A DNA stretch of 64,000 nucleotides from an uncultured Granulosicoccaceae bacterium (GTDB taxonomy: Bacteria > Pseudomonadota > Gammaproteobacteria > Granulosicoccales > Granulosicoccaceae), in assembly GCA_937927895.1 (NCBI GenBank), contig CALGKA010000012.1:62001-126000 (forward strand). Direction: 5' to 3'. Below are positions 45,558-54,000 of this stretch, piece by piece. The notes below the pieces were generated by a model. It searched no databases, was not told the origin of the DNA, and saw nothing but the letters and a program-made list of their open reading frames with translations. Made by a program: the position numbers and the translations under genes. The first letter of the stretch is position 1. Every line of letters starts with the position of its first letter.

Positions 45558-46334
45558 TTAGGTTTCCCTGCCAACAATTATATCGGTATGCACAGCAGAA
45601 CGCGTTTCAGGAATAGAGCGATTCTGTTCACAATGGTAAGTATATACAAGCGATTTCTTAACATTACCTGCTTTGTTTTGCCCGGCAGCGTGCAGTGTTC
45701 GACAGTGAAAGAAAAGTGTATCTCCGGGCTCTAGCTCTGCAGGAATAGCGGCTTTAACCAGCTCTTGATTTTCAACTATATCCGTACGCAGAAACAAAGC
45801 CGCATCAAGCCGACCACGCCCAAGATCAAGCATATGCGAACCCGGTATTACCATCAAACCGCCATTGTCTGGTCGCTCTGGTCCAAGTGCTAACCAAACA
45901 CTGATGAGCTCTGGATGATCAAAAGACCAATAGCGGATATCTTGATGCCATGAAGTCACGCTACTAAAACCCGGGTGTTTAGTCATCACACAGTTATGAT
46001 GGTTTTGCGACACCATAACGTTTTTACAATCAAGCATTTGCCGCAAATGATTGACTACTTCGGCACTATTAGCCCACTCTCGGTATACCGTCGATCGAGT
46101 ATACGCATTTAGCAGCCGCCTAGGTGTTTGACCACCGGGTGCAATTTTACTTTCAGGCGCACCCGGATAATGCACATCAGCCTCGTATTCAACCGGCGCA
46201 AGCGGTGGGTTTATAGAATCATCTGTGACGCGATTCATGTCCGCTACTACATCATCACTCGCAAGCTTACGAGCAATGAAATAGCCATCGTCGTTAAACT
46301 GCTGTAGTTGCTGTGCACTCAAAGGATTGGACAC
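45558..46334 (-). CDS. Phytanoyl-CoA dioxygenase (PhyH) family protein
   Basis: A 258-residue non-haem Fe(II)/2-oxoglutarate dioxygenase. The iron-binding HxD is His130-Asp132 (SWHQDIRYW), and the distal His is His215 in the LFFHCRTLHAAGQN block (GDTLFFH). FNDDGYFIARKLAS at 13-26 is the usual start. The family hydroxylates diverse acyl or osmolyte substrates (ectoine, phytanoyl-CoA and others), so the substrate cannot be named. The start is GTG with GGAGCGAC upstream. It lies between a LysR regulator (upstream) and the pentapeptide gene. Confidence 0.85.
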   Translation of the reverse strand: MSNPLSAQQLQQFNDDGYFIARKLASDDVVADMNRVTDDSINPPLAPVEYEADVHYPGAPESKIAPGGQTPRRLLNAYTRSTVYREWANSAEVVNHLRQMLDCKNVMVSQNHHNCVMTKHPGFSSVTSWHQDIRYWSFDHPELISVWLALGPERPDNGGLMVIPGSHMLDLGRGRLDAALFLRTDIVENQELVKAAIPAELEPGDTLFFHCRTLHAAGQNKAGNVKKSLVYTYHCEQNRSIPETRSAVHTDIIVGRET

Positions 46335-46374
46335 TGATGTCGCTCCAAAATTATCTGACTAGTTTTAAAAACAC

Positions 46375-47298
46375 TTAAGCAATTTTTTCATTATTTGTTA
46401 CGTATTGAAACTCTAACGCTTTCACAATCGCATTTGCAAACAGCGCCGCCGCAACTGGTAATACTCGACCTTTCAACTGCCCTACATATAGGTCGCCGGA
46501 AGGCACTGCTCTTTCATCTATATCTCGATAAACAATTTCAGATGTATTGTTTTCTTGCGGTAGACCAATCCCTAACTGAAACGAGATACAGTGTTCATGG
46601 CGTAAATAATTTCTTATAAAATCGTAGCTATCGGATTCTATAATTTTTTCAAGATCATTACCTTTGCGCAACATCGCCTCTTCTAACAAGTAACGCATAC
46701 CATTGCTTGCCGTTGGCAATGCCACAGGCGTTGATAATAAATCACTCCAACCCAGTAGTGACTTTTCCGCCAATGGATGAGAACGCGACATCACCGCTTT
46801 AAGCGATTGTTCTACCTTACCCATCGGTTGAAATTCAGATGTTCTCATTGGTTCAAACACCACCGCTAGATCGGCATCAAACGACGTTAGTTGGTCTATT
46901 GCTGTATTTCTATCACACACTTTCACGCTAAAAGTTACCGCTGGATGCAACCGGCGGTAGCTCGCTACCTGTTCGGCCATAAAGTGCGGCAACAACGCCT
47001 GACCACAAACAATAGAAACATGCCCTCGACGCACCCCACTGAGATCTGCAATCTGGGATTTCACACGCTCCATATCAGCCATTTGAGTGCGGATATGCTG
47101 AATCAGCAATTCCCCGGCCGTACTGAGTCGAACTCCTCGCGGCAAGCGTTCGAAGATCGGCACACCCAGCTCTTCTTCCATAGCAAGAATGCGACGGTTC
47201 AGCGCTGTAGAGGTAATAGCAAGCGTATTTGCCGCCCCTCGGATTGAGCCACTCCGGGCCACTGTATCGATGTAATGAAGCGGAAGCAGATGCTTCAT
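46375..47298 (-). CDS. LysR family transcriptional regulator
   Basis: A 307-residue LysR-type regulator. The winged helix-turn-helix occupies residues about 3-62 (LHYIDTVARSGSIRGAANTL, RRILAMEEELGVPIFERLPR). The effector-binding domain follows (VSIVCGQALLPHFMAEQVASY). It faces the same way as the PhyH gene, 41 bp upstream, so it may lie in the same operon and control it; the effector is unknown. It is divergent from glnK. Confidence 0.9.
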   Translation of the reverse strand: MKHLLPLHYIDTVARSGSIRGAANTLAITSTALNRRILAMEEELGVPIFERLPRGVRLSTAGELLIQHIRTQMADMERVKSQIADLSGVRRGHVSIVCGQALLPHFMAEQVASYRRLHPAVTFSVKVCDRNTAIDQLTSFDADLAVVFEPMRTSEFQPMGKVEQSLKAVMSRSHPLAEKSLLGWSDLLSTPVALPTASNGMRYLLEEAMLRKGNDLEKIIESDSYDFIRNYLRHEHCISFQLGIGLPQENNTSEIVYRDIDERAVPSGDLYVGQLKGRVLPVAAALFANAIVKALEFQYVTNNEKIA

Positions 47299-47317
47299 AA
47301 ATATAAACCTTTTCTAG

Positions 47318-47845
<528 letters not shown>

Positions 47846-47870
47846 TCAATAGATAAATCGGAGAACAAAA

Positions 47871-49154
47871 TTGGAAGAACAAATTTTCCACCTGCAGTAC
47901 GCCATTGATACTTTTTACTTCTTGGTGTGCGGTGCACTCGTGATGTGGATGGCCGCCGGATTCGCAATGCTCGAAGCGGGCTTAGTGCGCACAAAAAGCA
48001 CCACTGAAATATTAACTAAGAACGTAGCGTTGTATGCTATTTCCTGCGTGATGTACATGCTAGTCGGTTACCACCTTATGTACGATGGCGGCTATTTGCT
48101 TAGCTCTGTAGCAGGTGACACCGCTATGGACTCAGCAGAATTTGTGGCCAATGCATTAGCGGCTTCAGCCGAGGAAGGCTTTGAAGGTGGAGCAGTCTAT
48201 TCACAAGCTTCTGACTTTTTCTTCCAAGTTGTATTTGTCGCCACTGCAATGTCTATTGTGTCAGGTGCTGTCGCTGAGCGCATGAAGCTATGGGCCTTCC
48301 TGCTGTTTACAGTCGTTATGACAGGCTTCATCTACCCTATGGAAGGTAGCTGGACCTGGGGTGGTCAGTCTGTTTTCGGTCTATTCGAATTATCAGTAGG
48401 CGATGCAAGCTTCTCTGATTTTGCAGGCTCAGGTATTGTTCACTTAGCGGGTGCTTCAGCAGCTCTTGCAGGTGTATTGTTACTTGGTTCTCGTAAAGGC
48501 AAGTTCGGTCCAGATGGTCAGATCTTCGCAATCCCAGGTGCGAACCTACCACTAGCAACCCTTGGTACCTTTATCTTATGGATGGGTTGGTTCGGCTTCA
48601 ACGGCGGATCAGTGCTTAAGCTAGGTGACATTGCAAACGCCAATGCAGTTGCTGCAGTATTCCTCAACACCAATGCGGCCGCCGCTGGTGGTGCAGTTGC
48701 AGCACTTGTTTTTGCACGCTTCATGTTCGGCAAGGCAGATTTAACAGTGACACTCAACGGTGCGCTGGCAGGCTTGGTAGCAATCACCGCAGAACCATCA
48801 ACCCCTTCACCCGCTATGGCAACGTTGTTCGGCGCAATCGCAGGTATTTTAGTGGTCTATTCAATTGTAGCGTTGGAAAAAATGCGTATTGATGATCCAG
48901 TCGGTGCGATCTCAGTACACGGTACCGTTGGTCTATTTGGCTTAATGATTGTTCCAATCACTAACCCGGGTGCTTCGTTTGCAGCTCAGGCATTGGGTGC
49001 TGCGGTAATTTTTGGCTGGGTGTTCGGTGCATCATTGATCGTGTGGCTGGTACTTAAGCTCACCATGGGCATTAGAATTTCAGCAGAGGAAGAGTACGAA
49101 GGTGCTGATGTAAGTGAATGTGGCATGGAAGCTTACCCTGAATTCACTAAGTAG
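47871..49154 (+). CDS. amtB: Ammonium transporter
   Basis: An Amt-family ammonium channel in the inner membrane. The 427-residue protein has about eleven helices, FDYAIDTFYFLVCGALVMWM-like N-terminus, MEGSWTWGGQS, the first pore His in GIVHLAGASAALAGVLLLGS, FILWMGWFGFNGGS, and the second in ISVHGTVGLFG. The start is TTG at 47871, supported by CGGAG about 8 bp upstream; no ATG fits. There is no N-terminal signal peptide like that of E. coli AmtB. It is coupled to glnK and followed by a strong terminator. Confidence 0.95.
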   Translation: MEEQIFHLQYAIDTFYFLVCGALVMWMAAGFAMLEAGLVRTKSTTEILTKNVALYAISCVMYMLVGYHLMYDGGYLLSSVAGDTAMDSAEFVANALAASAEEGFEGGAVYSQASDFFFQVVFVATAMSIVSGAVAERMKLWAFLLFTVVMTGFIYPMEGSWTWGGQSVFGLFELSVGDASFSDFAGSGIVHLAGASAALAGVLLLGSRKGKFGPDGQIFAIPGANLPLATLGTFILWMGWFGFNGGSVLKLGDIANANAVAAVFLNTNAAAAGGAVAALVFARFMFGKADLTVTLNGALAGLVAITAEPSTPSPAMATLFGAIAGILVVYSIVALEKMRIDDPVGAISVHGTVGLFGLMIVPITNPGASFAAQALGAAVIFGWVFGASLIVWLVLKLTMGIRISAEEEYEGADVSECGMEAYPEFTK

Positions 49155-49179
49155 TAATAAGTAGTTTGTTGCTGTAAGA

Positions 49180-49222
49180 CTGAGGGGCTGCATTAATAGC
49201 TCAGTAGCCCCTCAGGTTTTTA
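49180..49222 (+). terminator. Rho-independent terminator after amtB
   Basis: CTGAGGGGCT (49180-49189) and AGCCCCTCAG (49206-49215) pair perfectly over 10 bp and are followed by GTTTTT. This is the clearest intrinsic terminator in the window and ends the glnK-amtB operon. Confidence 0.9.
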
Positions 49223-49334
49223 CACATTAGCGCAGCCTAAGGAGTATTAGAAATGTCACTCTGTTTACTAGTCGCTTTTATATTCTACGTTCTTCGATCC
49301 CCTGCCTACGATCTAATGTTATAAATGCCCGCAT

Positions 49335-49967
49335 CTACTTACGACGCGCACTCTCTATTACAATTGTCTCGACTGGCACATCTGTTGGGAAAGGACCGGC
49401 ACCACCGGTTTGCACGGATGCTATTTGATCAACAATATCAGTACCTGCTACCACTGTTCCAAATACTGCGTAACCAAAGCCTGCAGTAGAGGTATCGCGA
49501 TGATCAAGAAACGCATTATCAGCAACATTAATAAAGAACTGCGATGTACCTGAATTGATCACAGCGGTGCGCGCCATAGCCACACTGTACTTCACATTCT
49601 TCAAGCCGTTAGTGGCTTCATTTTCGATCGGGTTAAGCGTTGGTTTTTTCTGATAGTCTTGATCAAAACCACCACCTTGCACCATAAAGCCTGCAATTAC
49701 CCGATGAAAGATCGTGCCTTCGAAGTGGCCGTTATCTACATAGGCTAGAAAATTCGCTACAGAGATTGGTGCTAGTTCAGCATTGAGCGCCAATTCTATT
49801 TCACCCAGATTAGTTGCAAGCACCACATGAGTCCTTGAGCTATCTTGCTGAGCCTGATCAGAGGCCAGTTGAGGTTTGCGATCTGGTGTCTCACCGCCAC
49901 AAGCCGCGAGCAATCCCAAAACACCCGAAAGAAACAGTCCAAGGCCAAGTTTTTTCGCTAGTTGCAT
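49335..49967 (-). CDS. Cyclophilin-type peptidyl-prolyl isomerase, lipoprotein
   Basis: A 210-residue cyclophilin anchored in the periplasm. The signal peptide MQLAKKLGLGLFLSGVLG with LLAAC gives a lipobox whose modified cysteine is followed by GGETPD. The domain has FHRVIAGFMVQGGGFDQ, the family heart with Arg and Phe of the active site, and SQFFINVADNAFLDHRD and GYAVFGTVVAGTDIVDQI. I choose ATG 49967; ATGs at 49976 and 50036 are in frame but spoil the signal peptide. It is divergent from the EamA gene. Confidence 0.92.
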   Translation of the reverse strand: MQLAKKLGLGLFLSGVLGLLAACGGETPDRKPQLASDQAQQDSSRTHVVLATNLGEIELALNAELAPISVANFLAYVDNGHFEGTIFHRVIAGFMVQGGGFDQDYQKKPTLNPIENEATNGLKNVKYSVAMARTAVINSGTSQFFINVADNAFLDHRDTSTAGFGYAVFGTVVAGTDIVDQIASVQTGGAGPFPTDVPVETIVIESARRK

Positions 49968-50097
49968 TGCTATCATCCGTTTGAAAAGTCTGCGGCAATT
50001 GCAATATCCAGTCCAATCTTTAGGGATTTCTGGCAAACCAACGCAATGAGCGGTATGGTCAGTCGCGATCTCTTACGCATTAGCCGCAGGCACAATT

Positions 50098-50970
50098 TTG
50101 AACAAAGCGCTGTTGGTGCGACTAGCACCAGTCATATTCTTACTGCTTTGGTCAGCCGGCTTCACAGTAGCCAAGATCGGCATTCACGATGCAGATCCTA
50201 TTACGCTGTTATCACTACGATACTTCTGCGTGGTGGTCCTATTGTTACCCTTCGTTGTATATGTCAAACCAAAGATCCCTGCCACGCGATCTGAATGGGG
50301 GCACCTGATGGTGGTAGGGTTTTTAATACAAGTGGTCTACTTCGGTACCGCCTGGGTGGCGTTTTCATTGGGTGGCTCTGCAGGTTCGGTAGCACTAATT
50401 ACATCACTGCAGCCAATCTTAGTCGCGCTGGTTATTCCCAAACTGTCCAACGAAACAGTATCCAAAACCAAGTGGATTGGATTGTTCCTTGGCTTGCTGG
50501 GTGCCGCCTTAGTTATTTTTGGCAACAGCGGGGTTCAGGCAATGAGCCTGCAAGTGCTGTTGTTTTCAATTGCAGCATTGCTATCTATCAGCATGGCCAC
50601 CGTGTGGGAAAAAAGATACGGCATTAGTCACCATCCGCTTACCAGTAATAGTGTGCAATACACAGTCGGATTTTTATGCACCCTACCTTTGGCATGGTAT
50701 TTTGAACCTATGAATATCAATGTCACTGCACCGTTTATATTGGCATTGACCTACCTTGTCGTTTGCAATTCAATTCTGGCGATAAGCTTGTTACTAATGA
50801 TGATACGAAATGGTGAGGCCACCCGTGTTTCTGCGCTGTTTTTTTTAGTACCACCGGTATCTGCGGTGATTGCCTGGCAAGTATTGGGCGAAAAAATGAC
50901 CCTGCTCGCTTGGCTGGGTATGGCACTAGCCGCGACCGGTGTTTGGATGGTCACCAGACAAAAATCGTAA
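50098..50970 (+). CDS. EamA family (drug/metabolite) transporter
   Basis: A 290-residue protein with ten membrane helices in two EamA halves (VIFLLLWSAGFTVAKIGI...; QYTVGFLCTLPLAWYF...). The final PPVSAVIAWQVLGEKMTLLA is typical of RhaT/YdcZ-type DMT exporters. The start is TTG at 50098 (LNKALLVRLAPVI) after an AGG, since no ATG is suitable. The substrate is unknown. It is divergent from the cyclophilin and 97 bp before the UvrA-like gene. Confidence 0.88.
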   Translation: MNKALLVRLAPVIFLLLWSAGFTVAKIGIHDADPITLLSLRYFCVVVLLLPFVVYVKPKIPATRSEWGHLMVVGFLIQVVYFGTAWVAFSLGGSAGSVALITSLQPILVALVIPKLSNETVSKTKWIGLFLGLLGAALVIFGNSGVQAMSLQVLLFSIAALLSISMATVWEKRYGISHHPLTSNSVQYTVGFLCTLPLAWYFEPMNINVTAPFILALTYLVVCNSILAISLLLMMIRNGEATRVSALFFLVPPVSAVIAWQVLGEKMTLLAWLGMALAATGVWMVTRQKS

Positions 50971-51067
50971 GCTAAAACATCAGCGCCGCCAAACAATAAA
51001 TCACGACATGGGCACGGCCTGCCAATATATACTGGCGATCCGCTGTCAGTAACAAACTATAACCACA

Positions 51068-54000
51068 ATGCCCTTAAAAAGTATCGTCGTTGAAAACGCG
51101 ACCCAGAACAATCTTAAAAACCTCGATATTAAAATTCCGCATGGCGAACTCGTGGTTATTACCGGTGTCAGTGGGTCAGGTAAATCATCCCTGGCGTTCG
51201 ATACCATCTATGCAGAAGGCCAACGTCGCTACGTTGAAACGTTCTCTCCCTATGCGCGTCAGTTTCTCGACCGTATGGACAAACCCAAGGTTGATCGCAT
51301 AGATGGCATTCCACCCGCTATAGCTATTGATCAAACTAATCCAGTCAGAACATCACGGTCAACCGTTGGCACAATGACCGAACTCAACGACCATCTAAAA
51401 CTATTGTTTGCACGAGCCGCGCACCTGCACTGCCCTGACTGTGGTAGACACATTGAACGCGAAACTCCCGATCAGATCGCAAACGCTCAAATAGCAAAAG
51501 TCAAAAAAGGCACTGAACGGGGAATGGTTACTTTTACAGTCTCTATACCCATCAATTTTAGCACGGAAGAAATTGAAGTATGGCTGCAGCGACAAGGCTA
51601 CACCCGAATCCATAAACAGCGCAAAGATTCAATTGAAGTTATACAAGATCGCTTCCGAATAAACCAAGACAACAAAAGCCGCATCACAGAAGCGCTAGAA
51701 GCTGCGTTTAAACATGGTCGCGGCAAAGCCACTTGGCACCCGCTAAATGAAGAACGCAAACCTTTAAAGCCACAACACTTTTCCGCTGACTTTAAGTGCG
51801 CAAGCTGCGATAAAAATTTCAGGCAACCCACGCCAAGCTTGTTCTCTTTTAATTCACCACTCGGTGCCTGCGATGACTGCCGAGGTTTCGGTCGCACAAT
51901 GGGTATTGACTACAATTTGGTGGTGCCTAATGAAGCATTAACCCTTACAGGTGGCGCAATAAAACCATGGCAAACCAAAACCAACGAGATCTGCCAGCGA
52001 GATCTAATAAAGTTTGCCAAGCAACATAAAATACCCACCGACGTACCTTGGAAAAAACTCACCGCGAAACAAAAGAAATGGGTATTAGAAGGCGAAGGGG
52101 ATTGGGACGGTACACACTGGTATGGAGTCGCGCGATTTTTCGAATGGCTTGAAACACGTAGCTACAAAATGCATGTACGAGTGCTGCTATCCAAATATCG
52201 CTCCTACACACCGTGCCTCACGTGCAATGGCGCCAGACTCAAACCTGAAGCCTTGTGGTGGAGAGTGGGAACCGCAAAAGGTGCAACAAAAGTACTTGCC
52301 GCAGAAGACCGCTTCATCCCTACAGGCAATAAGCTTAGCCCCGCTAAACTAAAAAAAATACCGGGCCTTTTATTGCACGATATCATGCAACTACCACTCA
52401 GCGACTGCATAGAATTCTTTAAGCACCTTGAGCTTCCCGCGCCACTTGATGAAGCCACTGATATGCTTATGGATGAGATAAACTCAAGGCTCCGATATTT
52501 AAACGACGTTGGCCTTGGCTACCTTACCCTTGATCGGCAATCAAGAACCCTAAGCGGTGGTGAAGTACAGCGAATTAACTTAACCACAGCACTTGGTACG
52601 TCATTGGTTAATACACTCTTTGTATTAGACGAACCCAGTATCGGATTGCACCCAAGAGACATAGACCGTGTAATAGGTGTTTTAAAAAGACTACGCGATT
52701 CAGGCAACTCACTGCTTGTCGTAGAGCATGATCCACAAATCATTCTTAGCGCAGATAAAGTAATCGATATGGGCCCAGGCCCGGGCAGCCACGGTGGTCA
52801 GATCTCGTTTTTTGGCAATACCGAGAAACTGGCTAAATCAAAAAGTTCTTTAACTGCTGCCTATCTTAGCCGCGAGAAAAATCTCAACCGTGGTATCCGC
52901 AGTAGCAATAAAGCCACAAAACAAAGTATTACTGTCAAAGGCGCAAGCGAGCACAATCTTAAAAACATTGATGTTGAATTTCCGCTCAAGCAATTGGTTT
53001 GCGTAACCGGTGTCAGTGGCTCTGGTAAATCAACGCTTATTCAAGACACACTCTATCGTGCTCTGTGCCGACTGAAAGGCAAACCAACAGAGCTTGCAGG
53101 CCTGCACAAAAAAATCACTGGCCACCAACACATAGATGAAGTGGTAATGGTTGATCAGTCCCCAATTGGTAAATCGGCACGCTCCAACCCTGTCAGTTAT
53201 ACCGGTGCATTTGAAGGCATACGAAAACTATTTGCAACCGACCCTGAAGCCAAACGCCGAGGCTATACCGCGGGTAGCTTTAGCTTTAATTCCGGCATGC
53301 GCTGCCCGGCCTGTTCTGGCAATGGCTTTGAACACGTGGAAATGCAATTTCTGAGTGATGTCTACCTACGCTGCCATGCATGTAACGGTAGTCGCTACCG
53401 CGATGAAGTTCTGGATATAAAACTTGTTCATGCTGAAACCGGTCAGGCCATTAGTATCTCAGACACACTTGAAATGACGGTCGACGATGCGCTCGAATTT
53501 TTTAAAGATCACAAAGACGTCCGCATCGCACTTGCACCATTGATTGATGTTGGTCTGGGCTATCTTACTCTTGGTCAACCTGTACCGACGTTAAGCGGCG
53601 GCGAAGCCCAAAGACTAAAACTCGCCGCACACCTGGCTAAAACTAAAAAGTCTTCTAAATCAACTGATGAGAAAAAACTTTTTCTTTTCGATGAGCCCAC
53701 AACAGGCTTACACTTTGACGATATCAAAAAGCTGCTCTTTGCTTTTGACCAATTATTGGAAGAGGGCCACTCGCTAATTGTCGTAGAGCACAACCTGGAT
53801 GTTATTAGCAACGCTGACTGGATTATAGACCTAGGCCCTGAAGGTGGTGACGCAGGCGGTAGCGTGATTGGCGCAGGCAACACCAAAAAAATCAAATCAA
53901 TAAAGAAAAGCCATACCGGGCGAGCATTAATAGAATATGAAAACGCCATAGATGAGTTTAGCCGCGTTCAATCAAGTACCGATAAGGTCGCAGAATCGCA

